From Rhizobium sp. NXC14 (GTDB lineage Bacteria > Pseudomonadota > Alphaproteobacteria > Rhizobiales > Rhizobiaceae), in assembly GCF_002117485.1 (NCBI RefSeq), contig NZ_CP021030.1:3895501-3959500 (forward strand): DNA of 64,000 nucleotides, written 5' to 3'. The notes below the pieces were generated by a model, which saw nothing but the letters and a program-made list of their open reading frames with translations, did not search any database and was not told the DNA's origin. A program made the position numbers and the translations under genes. Positions 1 through 14,472 of the stretch are shown here, in pieces; position 1 is the first letter of the stretch; the number at the start of each line of letters is the position of its first letter.

Positions 1-467
1 AGCAAGGCGCGATCGGCGGCACGGTTCGCTATGTCGATTCGTCCGTCGAACGCCTGCAGGTACGCTTCGAAACCAGCAATACCGCGCGCTACACCGTCAC
101 CTGCAACGGCCGCATCCTGCCGCTGACGCCGACCGGCACGTCGGGCGTATCGGTCGCCGGCGTCCGCTACAAGGCATGGCAGCCGGCTTCGGGCTTGCAT
201 CCGGTGCTGCCGATCAACACACCTTTGACTTTTGACATTTATGATACATGGTCGAAGCGTTCGATTGGCGGCTGCATCTATCATGTTGCCCATCCGGGCG
301 GCCGGACCTATGACACCTTCCCGGTCAACGGCAACGAGGCGGAAGCAAGGCGGCTGGCCCGCTTCGAGCCGTGGGGGCATACTGCGGGCGGTTTCATCCC
401 GCGCGCCGAGACGGGTTCGCCGGAATTCCCGCTGACGCTGGATCTGAGGCGGCCTGCCGGCATTTGA
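1..467 (+). CDS. DUF2126 family protein, C-terminal part (5' end outside window)
   Basis: The reading frame is open from base 3 to the TGA at 465-467, giving about 154 residues of a C-terminus. The visible part contains an aromatic- and Gly-rich segment ([18 protein letters not shown], then TFDIYDTW) and a late [11 protein letters not shown] motif, which I recognise from the C-terminal domain of the very large DUF2126 proteins. Those proteins carry a transglutaminase-like N-terminal half that lies outside this window. Only 22 bases separate its stop from the ATP-grasp/alpha-E gene downstream, so the three left-edge genes probably form one operon. No biochemical function is established for DUF2126. 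In predicted peptide-modification clusters it travels with ATP-grasp, alpha-E and transglutaminase proteins, exactly as here. The family assignment rests on recall of the C-terminus. Confidence 0.8.
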   Translation, partial: QGAIGGTVRYVDSSVERLQVRFETSNTARYTVTCNGRILPLTPTGTSGVSVAGVRYKAWQPASGLHPVLPINTPLTFDIYDTWSKRSIGGCIYHVAHPGGRTYDTFPVNGNEAEARRLARFEPWGHTAGGFIPRAETGSPEFPLTLDLRRPAGI

Positions 468-489
468 GACCCGGGGGCAGAGGCCGAGG

Positions 490-2922
490 GTGAGGTTGGG
501 TTTGATGGGTAAGAGACCGGCAGTGGAGCGCAGGCAAGAGGCGGAGAGCAGCATCGGCAAGGATGCGGCCTTCGGCTATGCGCCGCTTCCCGGCACCGCC
601 GACGAGATGGTCGACAATAAAGGCGCGGTCCGCCCCGTCTGGCAGCGTTTCCTCTCGCATCTCGGCGCAATGCCGGAAAAGGATCTCGCGGAGCGTTTCG
701 CCCGCGCCGACCGCTACCTCAGAGACGCCGGCGTCTTCTACCGTGCCTATGGCAGCAAGGGAGCCGGCGAACGCGCCTGGCCGATCTCGCATATCCCGGT
801 GCTGATCGACGAGCGCGAATGGCAGGCGCTGTCGGCAGGCCTCGTCCAGCGCGCCGACCTCCTGGAGGCGATCATTGCCGATATCTACGGCGAGAACCGG
901 CTGGTCGAGGAAGGATTCCTGCCGCCGGCGCTGATCGCCGCCAATCCCGAATTTCAGCGCCCGCTGGCCGGCATCCGGCCGGCATCCGGCCACTATCTGC
1001 ACTTCTGCGCCTTCGAAATCGGCCGCGGGCCCGACGGCAATTGGTGGGTGCTGGCAGATCGCACCCAGGCTCCCTCCGGCGCCGGCTTCGCGCTTGAAAA
1101 CCGCGTCGCGACGACCCGCGCCTTCTCCGACATCTATGCCGAAACGCCCGTCCACCGCCTCGCCTCGTTCTTCGGCGCCTTCCGCGATGCGCTGCAGGAC
1201 ATGAAACATTCAGGCGACGACCGCATCGCCGTCCTGACGCCAGGTCCTGCCAACGAGACCTATTACGAACACGCCTACATTGCCCGCTATCTCGGCTTCA
1301 TGCTGCTCGAGGGCGAGGATCTCGCCGTCGTCAAGGGCCGCGTGATGGTCCGCACCGTCGCCGGCCTGAAGCCGATCGGCGTGCTCTGGCGCCGCCTCGA
1401 TTCGGCCTTTGCCGACCCGCTGGAACTGAACCAGAATTCGCATATCGGCACGCCCGGTCTCGTGGAAGCGCTGCGTGCCGAAAGCGTCACCATCGTCAAC
1501 GCGCTCGGCACCGGCATTCTCGAAACCCGGGCGCTTCTCGCCTTCATGCCGACCATCTGCCGGCATCTGCTCGGGCAGGATCTGAGACTGCCGTCGATTG
1601 CCACCTGGTGGTGCGGCCAGAAGGAAGAGCGCGAGCAGGTCGCCAAGAATATCGAGAAAATGGTGATCGGCCCGGCCTATTCCCGTGCGCCCTTCTTCGA
1701 CGACAACGGCGAATCCGTGCTCGGCTCGTCGCTGCGGGCAACGGCCAAAGATTCCATCGCCAATTGGCTGAATTCGGACGGTCAGAAACTGGTCGGTCAG
1801 GAAGTCGTCACGTTGTCGACGACGCCCGCCTGGGTGAACGGCAAACTCATGCCGCGGCCGATGTCGCTGCGCGTCTTCGCTGCCCGCACGGCAAACGGCT
1901 GGCAGATCATGCCCGGCGGTTTTGCCCGCATCGGCTCCGGCGCCGACGTCTCGGCGATCGCCATGCAGTCCGGCGGAGCAGCCGCCGACGTCTGGATCGT
2001 CAGCGACAAGCCGGTCGAGCGCCACACCCTGCTGCCGGCCGAAGGCAGCTTCACCCGCAACATGCCGGGCAGCCTGCCGAGCCGGGCGGCCGACAATCTG
2101 TTCTGGCTCGGCCGATATATCGAACGCGCCGAAGGGGCGTTGCGGATCCTGCGCGCCTGGCATGCGCGTTATGCCGAAGCCGCCGATCCGAGCCAGCCGC
2201 TGCTCGCAGACGTCTCCGCCTATCTCGCGGCCGTCGATATCGATACCGCCGAGCCCGTGCCCGAGAGGCTCCTGCGCAACATCGACAGCGCCGTCTATTC
2301 CGCCAGCAACATCCGCGACCGCTTCTCGCCCGATGGTTGGCTCGCCCTCAACGATCTCGCCAAAACCGCCCGCCGCTTTCACGCCACCGTCACTGCCGGC
2401 GATGACGCCAGCCATGCGATGACGATCCTCCTGCGCAAGCTCGCGGGCTTTGCCGGCCTCGTGCACGAGAACATGTACCGCTTCATGGGCTGGCGTTTCC
2501 TCTCCCTCGGCCGCTATATCGAGCGCGGCTTGCACATGACGCGCCTGCTCGGCCACATGTCCGGCCCGGAAGCGCCCGACGGCGCGCTCGACATGCTGCT
2601 CGAGATCGGCGACAGCGTCATGACTCACCGCCGCCGCTACAACGTCAATACAGCAAGGCTGACCGTCACCGACCTGTTGGCGCTCGACCCCCTCAATCCG
2701 CGCTCGGTCCTCTTCCAGGTGAACGAAATCCATCATGAGGTCGAGCAATTGCCGAACGCCTTGATCAATGGGCAGATGTCGCCCTTCTACCGCGAGGCGA
2801 TGCGGCTTCATTCCGGTCTGGCGGTAATGACGCCGGAGGGCATGGGGATAGAGGTCTACCAGCGGCTCGAACGCGAGTTGGAGCAGCTTTCTGATCTGCT
2901 CGCCCAGACCTATCTCGGCTGA
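490..2922 (+). CDS. Circularly permuted ATP-grasp / alpha-E domain fusion protein
   Basis: This 810-residue protein joins two domains that are often separate genes. Residues from about 60 to 500 form a circularly permuted ATP-grasp ligase (DUF404/DUF407 type): YYEHAYIARYLGF, GVLWRRLDSAFADPLELN and NALGTGILETRALLAFMP are typical family blocks. From about residue 525 the alpha-E (DUF403) helical domain begins with LPSRAADNLFWLGRYIERAE. By analogy, the ATP-grasp part should make an amide or peptide-like bond using ATP, with alpha-E as accessory, but no substrate is known. The GTG at 490 has AGAGG six bases upstream. An in-frame ATG at 505, nine bases after GAGG, is an equally plausible start. 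The stop overlaps the next start (TGATG), which implies translational coupling with the transglutaminase. Confidence 0.88.
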   Translation: MRLGLMGKRPAVERRQEAESSIGKDAAFGYAPLPGTADEMVDNKGAVRPVWQRFLSHLGAMPEKDLAERFARADRYLRDAGVFYRAYGSKGAGERAWPISHIPVLIDEREWQALSAGLVQRADLLEAIIADIYGENRLVEEGFLPPALIAANPEFQRPLAGIRPASGHYLHFCAFEIGRGPDGNWWVLADRTQAPSGAGFALENRVATTRAFSDIYAETPVHRLASFFGAFRDALQDMKHSGDDRIAVLTPGPANETYYEHAYIARYLGFMLLEGEDLAVVKGRVMVRTVAGLKPIGVLWRRLDSAFADPLELNQNSHIGTPGLVEALRAESVTIVNALGTGILETRALLAFMPTICRHLLGQDLRLPSIATWWCGQKEEREQVAKNIEKMVIGPAYSRAPFFDDNGESVLGSSLRATAKDSIANWLNSDGQKLVGQEVVTLSTTPAWVNGKLMPRPMSLRVFAARTANGWQIMPGGFARIGSGADVSAIAMQSGGAAADVWIVSDKPVERHTLLPAEGSFTRNMPGSLPSRAADNLFWLGRYIERAEGALRILRAWHARYAEAADPSQPLLADVSAYLAAVDIDTAEPVPERLLRNIDSAVYSASNIRDRFSPDGWLALNDLAKTARRFHATVTAGDDASHAMTILLRKLAGFAGLVHENMYRFMGWRFLSLGRYIERGLHMTRLLGHMSGPEAPDGALDMLLEIGDSVMTHRRRYNVNTARLTVTDLLALDPLNPRSVLFQVNEIHHEVEQLPNALINGQMSPFYREAMRLHSGLAVMTPEGMGIEVYQRLERELEQLSDLLAQTYLG

Positions 2923-3806
2923 TGGCAGTGCTTTACGATCTCTCGCTCCGCATGAGTTACAGCTACGACGTGCCGGCCTCCGGCGCTCGCCATATCATGC
3001 GATTGATGCCGCTGTCGCTGAGCAACCGGCAACGCCTGGTCGCCGGCTCGATCACCATCTCGCCGACGCCGGACGAGCAGTCTCATTTCGTCGATTTCTT
3101 TCAGCATCCCGCCACTTCCTTCATGCTGCGGACGCCGCATGAGACGCTTGACATTCGCATGCAGGCCCGTGTGCAGGTCGAAAGCCAGCCGATCGCCGCC
3201 GATTTCTCGCCGCTGCTTGCCGACTTGCCCGAGGAAATATCCGGCGTCTGGTCACTTGCACCGGATTCGCCGCATCACTTTCTTGGCGACAGCCCGCGCC
3301 TGACGCAGACGCGCGAGATTGGCGATTACGCACGAAGCTGCGTCACGCCCCAGCTGACAGCCATGCAGATCGCCCATGCGCTCTGCGCCCGCATCAATAA
3401 GGATTTCACCTACGATTCCGACGCAACCGCAGTGGACACGACCCCACTCGAAGCGTTTAGGCTGAAGCGCGGCGTCTGCCAGGATTTCACCCACGTCATG
3501 ATCCTGGCGCTCAGAAGCCTCGGCATTCCAGCCGGCTACGTCTCCGGCTTCCTGCGCACCATTCCGCCCCCCGGCAAGGAAAGGCTCGAAGGGGCGGACG
3601 CGATGCATGCCTGGGTGCGGGTCTGGTGCGGCGAGACGATCGGCTGGATCGAACTCGACCCGACCAACAACATCCCCGCCGGCATGGACCATATCGTCGT
3701 CGCCTATGGCCGGGACTATTCCGACGTCGTCCCCGTCATCGGTGTATTGAAAAGCTATGGCGGCCAACGTGCCGTTCAGGCGGTTGACGTCATTCCGCTG
3801 AAATGA
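2922..3806 (+). CDS. Transglutaminase-like cysteine peptidase-fold protein
   Basis: This 294-residue cytoplasmic protein has no signal peptide. It has an N-terminal beta-rich transglutaminase N domain (residues about 5-110) followed by a transglutaminase core. The catalytic triad is visible as Cys186 (RGVCQDFTH), His229 (DAMHAWVRVW) and Asp246 (IELDPTNN). The family either cleaves amide bonds or transfers acyl groups from glutamine-like substrates. With the ATP-grasp/alpha-E ligase and the DUF2126 protein it matches a widespread bacterial cassette proposed to make and process a peptide or peptide tag. Its ATG shares one base with the preceding stop, so it is probably translated by coupled re-initiation. 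The substrate is unknown. Confidence 0.88.
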   Translation: MAVLYDLSLRMSYSYDVPASGARHIMRLMPLSLSNRQRLVAGSITISPTPDEQSHFVDFFQHPATSFMLRTPHETLDIRMQARVQVESQPIAADFSPLLADLPEEISGVWSLAPDSPHHFLGDSPRLTQTREIGDYARSCVTPQLTAMQIAHALCARINKDFTYDSDATAVDTTPLEAFRLKRGVCQDFTHVMILALRSLGIPAGYVSGFLRTIPPPGKERLEGADAMHAWVRVWCGETIGWIELDPTNNIPAGMDHIVVAYGRDYSDVVPVIGVLKSYGGQRAVQAVDVIPLK

Positions 3807-3917
3807 TCCCAAAATTGGAAAAATTAGCCGATTCGTTAAAATTCTATTGACGCGGTAAGGACTGCATAAAGAAGCCGCGTGCGTTAATCATCCCACAGGG
3901 TTTCCAGTTGGGTGAAC

Positions 3918-5156
3918 ATGATGAGCACCTCCATTTTGCATCCCTGCCTGCGTCGCATGTTCAGCGATCGAGGCGGTAATTTCGGAATTATGACGGCGAT
4001 TTTGGCGCCGGTTCTTCTCGGCGCCGCCGGCTTGGCGATTCAGGTCGGAGATATGCTGCTCTCCAAGCAGCAATTGCAGGAGGCGGCCGATTCGGCGGCG
4101 CTTGCCACCGCCACCGCGCTAGCGAATAGCACGATCCAAACCTCTGAGGCCGAAGCCTTTGCGCGGAATTTTGTCGCCGGGCAAATGGCGAATTATCTGC
4201 AAAGCGGCGTCGACATTAAAAGCGCGACTGGCGTTACCGTGCAGACAAACACGTCGGGAAATTCGACATCCTATCAGGTAACGGTTTCGCCAAGCTACGA
4301 CCTGAAGGTCAATCCGCTGATGCAAGCGGTCGGTTTCACCACGCAACACCTTTCGACGTCCGGCTCGACGGTCGGCGGCCATTCGCAGACTCAGGGCTCC
4401 ATCTCGATGTATTTGGCGCTCGATAAATCGGGATCGATGGGAGAGGATACCGCGACCGTTAATAAGGATGTTCCGACGGAATCATACACCTACGACTGCA
4501 ACCTCCACTACAACAGCAAGAATGATAAGTGGGTTTACGACAAATGCACCGGTAGCCGCACAAATTACTACACCAAGATCGAGGCGCTTAAGATCGCCGC
4601 CGGCAATCTCTTCGGCCAGCTGAACAGCGCAGATCCCAACGCCCAATACGTGCGCACCGGCGCAGTATCTTACGATATCGTTCAATATACACCCAGCACT
4701 CTTGCCTGGGGAACTTCTGGGGCCTCGAGCTATGTCAACGCACTTCAGGCGAATGGCGGCACTAATTCGAGCGGCGCGATGAACACGGCCTATTCGTCCC
4801 TGACGGCAAAGAATGCTGCGGGGAATGACGCCGAAGATTCCGCCCATAAGCTGAAGACTGGCCAAATACCCAAAAAGTACATCGTCTTCATGACCGACGG
4901 CGACAATAACAACGATAGCAGCGGCGGCCGTTCATATGACACACTGACCAAGGCAACATGCGACACTGCCAAATCCAAGGGCATCGAGATCTATACGATC
5001 GCCTTCATGGCGCCGGCGGGCGGACAGGCCTTGCTGCATTATTGTGCCTCCGACGACTCCCATTATTTCCAGGCCGAAAAAATGGAAGACCTCCTCGCAG
5101 CGTTCAAAGCGATCGGAGCGAAGGCCTCCGCACAGGTGACGCGCCTGACGAACTGA
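3918..5156 (+). CDS. TadG-like von Willebrand factor A domain protein
   Basis: A protein of about 412 residues with the architecture of TadG/TadE-like Flp pilus assembly proteins. A short basic N-terminus leads into a hydrophobic, TadE-type segment (NFGIMTAILAPVLLGAAGLA, residues about 20-40) and a following helix rich in Ala and Gln (LSKQQLQEAADSAALATA). The C-terminal two thirds is a von Willebrand A domain with the metal site DKSGSMG near residue 170 and FMTDGDNNND near residue 330. It is expected to be anchored in the inner membrane with the vWA domain in the periplasm. No other tad/cpa genes are nearby, so a true pilus role is uncertain. GGTGA lies just before the ATG codons at 3918 and 3921; a GTG at 3912 would add two residues. 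It ends at a strong terminator. Confidence 0.85.
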   Translation: MMSTSILHPCLRRMFSDRGGNFGIMTAILAPVLLGAAGLAIQVGDMLLSKQQLQEAADSAALATATALANSTIQTSEAEAFARNFVAGQMANYLQSGVDIKSATGVTVQTNTSGNSTSYQVTVSPSYDLKVNPLMQAVGFTTQHLSTSGSTVGGHSQTQGSISMYLALDKSGSMGEDTATVNKDVPTESYTYDCNLHYNSKNDKWVYDKCTGSRTNYYTKIEALKIAAGNLFGQLNSADPNAQYVRTGAVSYDIVQYTPSTLAWGTSGASSYVNALQANGGTNSSGAMNTAYSSLTAKNAAGNDAEDSAHKLKTGQIPKKYIVFMTDGDNNNDSSGGRSYDTLTKATCDTAKSKGIEIYTIAFMAPAGGQALLHYCASDDSHYFQAEKMEDLLAAFKAIGAKASAQVTRLTN

Positions 5157-5177
5157 GATGCCGGCGAGGAACCGAAT

Positions 5178-5217
5178 GAAAAGCCGCGCCGGAACAAACC
5201 GGCGCGGCTTTTCATTA
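5178..5217 (+). terminator. Rho-independent terminator after the TadG-like gene
   Basis: A perfect 15-base-pair stem (arms 5178-5192 and 5199-5213) surrounds the loop AACAAA. The arms start with GAAAAGCCG and end with CGGCTTTTC, so the A-rich and T-rich flanks make it work on either strand. It begins 22 bases after the TadG-like stop and isolates that gene from the glycogen cluster. Confidence 0.93.
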
Positions 5218-5427
5218 TCGATAGCCCACCCGTCCGATCGGGAAAGGCGATTGAAATCAACCCTCCTCGGCGATCTGATTATGAAGCTCTCGCAATTTTT
5301 TCGTTTGTCCAAATCCTTTGTTGCAAGTGCTTCCTAACGATGCATAAACTGTCGCAAGCACAGGCGACAAATCGATTAAATCAGACATAACAGCCTGATA
5401 CCAAATTAAAATTGGCGAGATCTGACC
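5218..5427 (+). promoter_or_regulatory. Probable promoter region of the glycogen cluster
   Basis: This AT-rich 210-base stretch separates a strong terminator from glgP, so the promoter of the glg genes must lie here unless glgP is internally initiated. I see no match good enough to name a sigma factor and no clear operator. The sequence just before the glgP start (CAAATTAAAATTGGCGAGA) offers only a weak GGCGAG ribosome-binding site. Confidence 0.45.
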
Positions 5428-7886
5428 ATGAATACCGTTTCCAAGCCGGTTATCCCCTCTCCCGCTCCCCGAAGCTCAAGGCCGGAAATTCTCGCTGAGG
5501 AAATCATCGAACGTCTGACCTATCGCATCGGCAAGGATGCCAAGGTGGCAAAGCCGCATGACTGGCTGACGGCGACGATCCTGGTGGTGCGCGACCGTAT
5601 CATCGACAAATGGATGGCCTCCACACGCGAGGTCTATGCGACCGGCGCCAAGCGCGTCTATTATCTTTCGCTCGAATTCCTGATCGGCCGGCTGATGCGC
5701 GATGCCGTGTCCAATCTCGGCCTGATGGAAGAGGTTCGCGATGCGCTGGCCTCGCTCGGCGTCGACGTCAATGTCATTGCCGGCCTGGAGCCGGATGCAG
5801 CGCTCGGCAATGGCGGCCTCGGCCGCCTCGCCGCCTGTTTCATGGAGAGCATGGCGACGGTCAATGTTCCGGCCTATGGCTACGGCATTCGTTACGTCCA
5901 CGGCCTATTCCGGCAGCAGATGGCCGACGGCTGGCAGGTGGAACTGCCCGAGAACTGGCTCGCCCACGGCAATCCCTGGGAATTCGAGCGCCGCGAGAGC
6001 TCCTATGAAATCGGTTTCGGGGGCTCTGTCGAATTCATCACCACCCATGACGACCAGCCGCGCTACGTCTGGAAACCGGCCGAGCGTGTCATCGCCGCCG
6101 CCTTCGACACTCCGGTCGTCGGCTGGCGAGGGAAACGAGTCAACACGCTACGCCTCTGGTCGGCGCAGCCGATCGACCCGATCCTGCTCGATGCCTTCAA
6201 CGCCGGTGACCACATCGGCGCGCTGCGCGAAAGCAACAAGGCCGAAAGCCTGACCCGCGTCCTCTATCCCGCCGACGCCACCCCTGCCGGCCAGGAACTG
6301 CGCCTGCGCCAGGAGTTCTTCTTCTCGTCGGCATCGCTGCAAGACATTCTTCGCCGCCACCTGCAGCAATATGACGATTTCACCTCGCTGCCTGACAAGG
6401 TGGCCATTCAGCTGAACGACACCCATCCGGCCGTCTCGGTCGCCGAACTGGTGCGCCTGCTCTGCGACGTGCACGGTATGGATTTCGACCAGGCTTGGGA
6501 TATTACCCACCGCACCTTTTCCTACACCAACCACACGCTACTGCCCGAAGCCTTGGAAAGCTGGCCCGTTCCGCTCTTCGAGCGCCTGCTGCCGCGCCAC
6601 ATGCAGATCGTCTACGCGATCAATGCCAAGATCCTGCTTGATGCCCGCAAGGGCAAGAACTTCTCCGACAGCGAAATCCGCTCGATTTCGCTGATCGAGG
6701 AAAGCGGCGACCGCCGCGTGCGAATGGGCAATCTCGCCTTCATCGGCTCGCACTCGATCAACGGCGTCTCGGCCCTGCACACCGACCTGATGAAGGTCAC
6801 GGTGTTCGCCGACCTGCACAAGCTCTACCCCGAGCGCATCAACAACAAGACCAACGGTATAACGCCGCGTCGCTGGCTGCAGCAGTGCAATCCCAGCCTC
6901 ACCGGTCTGATCCGCGAGGCGATCGGCGATGAGTTCCTCGATGACGCCGAGAAGCTGCGCCCGCTCGAGGCCCATGCTTCGGACCCGAGCTTCCAGCAGA
7001 AGTTTGCCGCAGTGAAGCGGGCCAACAAGGTGGCCCTTTCCAATCTCGTCGCTAGCCGCATGGGCGTGAAGCTCGATCCGTCGGCGATGTTCGACATCCA
7101 GATCAAGCGCATCCATGAATACAAACGCCAGCTTCTGAACATCATCGAAGCCGTCGCGCTTTACGACCAGATCCGCTCGCATCCGGAACTGGACTGGGTG
7201 CCGCGCGTAAAACTCTTCGCCGGCAAAGCGGCGCCGAGCTATTACAACGCCAAGCTCATCATCAAACTGGTCAACGACGTCGCCCGCACCATCAACAACG
7301 ACCCGTCGGTGCGCGGCCTGCTGAAGGTCGTCTTCGTGCCCAACTACAATGTCTCGCTCGCCGAGGTCATGGTTCCCGCCGCCGACCTTTCCGAGCAGAT
7401 TTCGACCGCCGGTATGGAAGCCTCCGGCACCGGCAATATGAAGTTCGGCCTCAACGGCGCGCTGACGATTGGCACGCTCGACGGCGCTAATGTCGAGATG
7501 CGTGACAATGTCGGCGAGGATAACATCGTCATCTTCGGCCTTAGGGCCGACGAGGTCGCCAAGGTCCGCAGTGATGGCCACAATCCCCGCGCCATTATCG
7601 AAGGCTCCCGCGAACTCTCCCAGGCGCTCTCAGCCATCGGTTCCGGCGTCTTCTCGCCCGATGACCGTAATCGCTACACGGCGCTGATCGATGGCATCTA
7701 TTCGCATGACTGGTTCATGGTCGCCGCCGATTTCGACGCTTATGCCCAGGCCCAGCGCGACGTCGACCAGATCTGGACCAACCAGGCGGCCTGGTACACG
7801 AAGACGATCAACAATACCGCACGGATGGGCTGGTTCTCCTCCGACCGTACGATCAGGCAATATGCAGACGAAATCTGGAGAGCCGG

Positions 7887-7890
<4 letters not shown>
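5428..7890 (+). CDS. glgP: Glycogen phosphorylase
   Basis: This 820-residue GT35 enzyme releases glucose-1-phosphate from glycogen chain ends with inorganic phosphate, in the cytoplasm. The pyridoxal-phosphate signature EASGTGNMKFGLNGALTIG is present, placing the cofactor lysine at about residue 672. Other family blocks are EFLIGRLMRDAVSNLG, ALGNGGLGRLAACFMESMA and QIKRIHEYKRQLLN. Length agrees with bacterial GlgP (about 800-830 residues). It is the first gene of the glycogen cluster. Its TGA overlaps the glgB start by four bases (ATGA), so the degrading and branching enzymes are translationally coupled. Confidence 0.97.
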
Positions 7891-10094
<2,204 letters not shown>

Positions 10095-10112
10095 GACTGG
10101 TGGGAGGAGAAA

Positions 10113-11375
10113 ATGGTAGAGAAGCGTATTCAGCCACTTGCCCGCGACGCAATGGCTTACGTTCTGGCGGGCGGCAGGGGGAGCCGTCTCAAGGAACTCA
10201 CCGACCGGCGTGCCAAGCCCGCCGTCTATTTCGGCGGCAAGGCGCGCATCATCGATTTCGCGCTGTCCAACGCGCTGAATTCGGGCATTCGCCGCATCGG
10301 CGTCGCGACGCAATACAAGGCGCATTCGCTGATCCGCCACATGCAGCGCGGCTGGAACTTCTTCCGCCCGGAGCGAAACGAAAGCTTCGACATCCTGCCT
10401 GCCTCGCAGCGCGTTTCCGAAACGCAATGGTATGAAGGCACCGCCGACGCCGTTTATCAGAACATCGATATTATCGAGGATTACGGCGTCGAATACATGG
10501 TCATTCTCGCCGGCGACCATGTCTACAAGATGGACTATGAATACATGCTCCAGCAGCATGTCGATTCCGGCGCCGACGTGACGATCGGCTGCCTGGAAGT
10601 GCCGCGCATGGAAGCGACCGGCTTCGGCGTCATGCATGTCAACGAAAAGGATGAGATCTTCGCTTTCATCGAAAAGCCGGCGGATCCCCCCGGTATTCCC
10701 GACAAGCCGGATTTCGCGCTCGCGTCGATGGGCATCTATGTCTTCCACACCAAGTTCCTGCTCGATGCGCTGCGCCGCGACGCCGCCGACCCGACATCGA
10801 GCCGCGATTTCGGCAAGGATATCATCCCCTATATCGTCAAAAACGGGAAGGCCGTCGCCCACCGCTTCGCCAAATCCTGTGTCCGCTCCGATTTCGAGCA
10901 CGAGCCCTACTGGCGCGACGTCGGCACGATCGACGCCTACTGGCAGGCCAATATCGATCTGACGGCCATCGTCCCGGAGCTCGATATCTACGACAAGTCC
11001 TGGCCGATCTGGACCTATGCCGAGATCACCCCGCCGGCGAAGTTCGTCCATGACGACGACGACCGCCGCGGTTCGGCCACCTCCTCGGTTGTGTCAGGCG
11101 ACTGCATCATCTCAGGCGCCAGCCTCAACAAAAGCCTGCTCTTCACCGGCGTCAGGGCCAATTCCTTTTCCAAGCTGGAAGGGGCGGTCATCCTGCCGAA
11201 TGTGAAGATCGGACGGCGGGCGCAGCTCAAGAACGTCGTGATCGACCATGGTGTCGTCATTCCAGAAGGGCTGGTCGTCGGCGAGGATCCCGAACTCGAC
11301 GCCAAACGCTTCCGGCGGTCGGAAGGGGGCATCTGCCTGATCACCCAACCGATGATCGACAAGCTGGATATCTGA
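10113..11375 (+). CDS. glgC: Glucose-1-phosphate adenylyltransferase (ADP-glucose pyrophosphorylase)
   Basis: GlgC makes ADP-glucose from ATP and glucose-1-phosphate, the committed and allosterically controlled step of glycogen synthesis. The N-terminal nucleotidyltransferase motif [20 protein letters not shown] (with the regulatory-site region next to it) and the substrate block [10 protein letters not shown] are intact. The C-terminal left-handed beta-helix contains repeats such as [14 protein letters not shown]. Length 420 is normal for the bacterial homotetrameric enzyme. A GGGAGGAG ribosome-binding site precedes the ATG. Only 3 bases separate it from glgA. Confidence 0.97.
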   Translation: MVEKRIQPLARDAMAYVLAGGRGSRLKELTDRRAKPAVYFGGKARIIDFALSNALNSGIRRIGVATQYKAHSLIRHMQRGWNFFRPERNESFDILPASQRVSETQWYEGTADAVYQNIDIIEDYGVEYMVILAGDHVYKMDYEYMLQQHVDSGADVTIGCLEVPRMEATGFGVMHVNEKDEIFAFIEKPADPPGIPDKPDFALASMGIYVFHTKFLLDALRRDAADPTSSRDFGKDIIPYIVKNGKAVAHRFAKSCVRSDFEHEPYWRDVGTIDAYWQANIDLTAIVPELDIYDKSWPIWTYAEITPPAKFVHDDDDRRGSATSSVVSGDCIISGASLNKSLLFTGVRANSFSKLEGAVILPNVKIGRRAQLKNVVIDHGVVIPEGLVVGEDPELDAKRFRRSEGGICLITQPMIDKLDI

Positions 11376-11378
11376 CGT

Positions 11379-12821
11379 ATGAAAGTTCTTTCGGTTTCGT
11401 CCGAAGTCTTCCCCTTGATCAAGACAGGGGGTCTGGCCGACGTGTCCGGCGCCCTGCCAATTGCTCTGAAAGCCTTCGGGGTCGAGACCAAGACCCTCCT
11501 GCCCGGCTACCCCGCCGTCATGAAGGTCATTCGCGACCCTGTCGTCAGACTCGAATTCCCGGACCTGCTCGGTGAGCGGGCGACCGTGCTCGAGGTTGAA
11601 CATGAGGGTCTCGATCTGCTCGTCCTCGACGCGCCCGCCTATTACGAGCGGCCGGGCGGTCCCTATCTTGATCCGCTTGGCAAGGATTATCCCGACAATT
11701 GGCGCCGTTTCGCCGCCCTGTCGCTTGCCGCTTCCGAAATCGGCGCCGGACTGCTGCCCGGCTGGCGGCCGGATCTCGTCCACACCCACGACTGGCAGGC
11801 GGCGCTGACCTCGGTCTACATGCGCTATTATCCGACCCCGGAACTGCCGAGCGTGCTGACAATTCACAATATCGCCTTCCAGGGCCAGTTCGGCCCGGAG
11901 ATTTTTGCCGGTCTGCGTCTGCCAGGTCATGCCTTCGCCATGGACGGCATCGAATATTACGGCACCGTCGGCTTCCTCAAGGGCGGCCTGCAGACTGCCC
12001 ATGCGGTCACGACAGTCAGCCCCACCTATGCCGACGAAATTCTGACGCCGGAATTCGGCATGGGGCTCGAAGGCGTCATCGCCACCCGCATCGACGATTT
12101 GCATGGAATCGTCAACGGCATCGACACCGATGTCTGGAACCCGGCGACCGACCCCGTCGTCCACACCCATTATGGCCCGACGACGCTGAAGAACCGCGAG
12201 GAAAACCGCCGCTCGATCGCCGAGTTCTTCCACCTCGACAATGACGATGCGCCGATCTTCTGCGTCATCAGCCGCCTCACCTGGCAGAAGGGCATGGATA
12301 TCGTCGCCAACGTCGCCGACCAGATCGTCGCCATGGGCGGCAAACTCGTCGTGCTCGGCTCCGGCGAAGCAGCGCTCGAAGGCGCGCTGCTTGCCTCCGC
12401 CAGCCGCCATCCCGGCCGGATCGGCGTGTCGATCGGCTATAACGAACCGATGTCGCACCTGATGCAGGCCGGCTGCGACGCCATCATCATCCCGTCGCGC
12501 TTCGAACCCTGCGGCCTCACCCAGCTTTACGGCCTGCGTTACGGCTGCGTGCCGATCGTCGCCCGCACCGGCGGATTGAACGACACCGTGATCGACGCCA
12601 ATCACGCCGCACTTGCGGCGAAAGTAGCAACCGGCATACAATTCTCACCCGTGACCGAAACGGGCATGCTACAGGCAATCCGCCGTGCGATGCATTTTTA
12701 CGCGGACCGAAAACTCTGGACCCAATTGCAAAAGCAAGGCATGAAATCGGATGTCTCCTGGGAGAAGAGCGCCGAACGCTACGCTGCCCTCTATTCAAGC
12801 CTCGTCTCGAAAGGCATGTGA
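11379..12821 (+). CDS. glgA: Glycogen synthase (ADP-glucose type)
   Basis: This GT5 glycosyltransferase extends alpha-1,4-glucan chains using ADP-glucose from GlgC. The N-terminal [20 protein letters not shown] block holds the ADP-glucose-binding KTGG lysine. The C-terminal [17 protein letters not shown] motif supplies the second conserved Glu. The protein is 480 residues, the usual length of GlgA. The gene starts 3 bases after the glgC stop and is followed by pgm after 6 bases, so both are certainly co-transcribed. Confidence 0.97.
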   Translation: MKVLSVSSEVFPLIKTGGLADVSGALPIALKAFGVETKTLLPGYPAVMKVIRDPVVRLEFPDLLGERATVLEVEHEGLDLLVLDAPAYYERPGGPYLDPLGKDYPDNWRRFAALSLAASEIGAGLLPGWRPDLVHTHDWQAALTSVYMRYYPTPELPSVLTIHNIAFQGQFGPEIFAGLRLPGHAFAMDGIEYYGTVGFLKGGLQTAHAVTTVSPTYADEILTPEFGMGLEGVIATRIDDLHGIVNGIDTDVWNPATDPVVHTHYGPTTLKNREENRRSIAEFFHLDNDDAPIFCVISRLTWQKGMDIVANVADQIVAMGGKLVVLGSGEAALEGALLASASRHPGRIGVSIGYNEPMSHLMQAGCDAIIIPSRFEPCGLTQLYGLRYGCVPIVARTGGLNDTVIDANHAALAAKVATGIQFSPVTETGMLQAIRRAMHFYADRKLWTQLQKQGMKSDVSWEKSAERYAALYSSLVSKGM

Positions 12822-14459
<1,638 letters not shown>

Positions 14460-14472
14460 TCCGGGGCGGGAC

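Noticed and set aside
1210..2811. Long minus-strand open frame of about 533 codons
   Set aside because: It lies opposite the ATP-grasp/alpha-E gene, has no recognisable domain, and reflects the high GC content of the third codon position.
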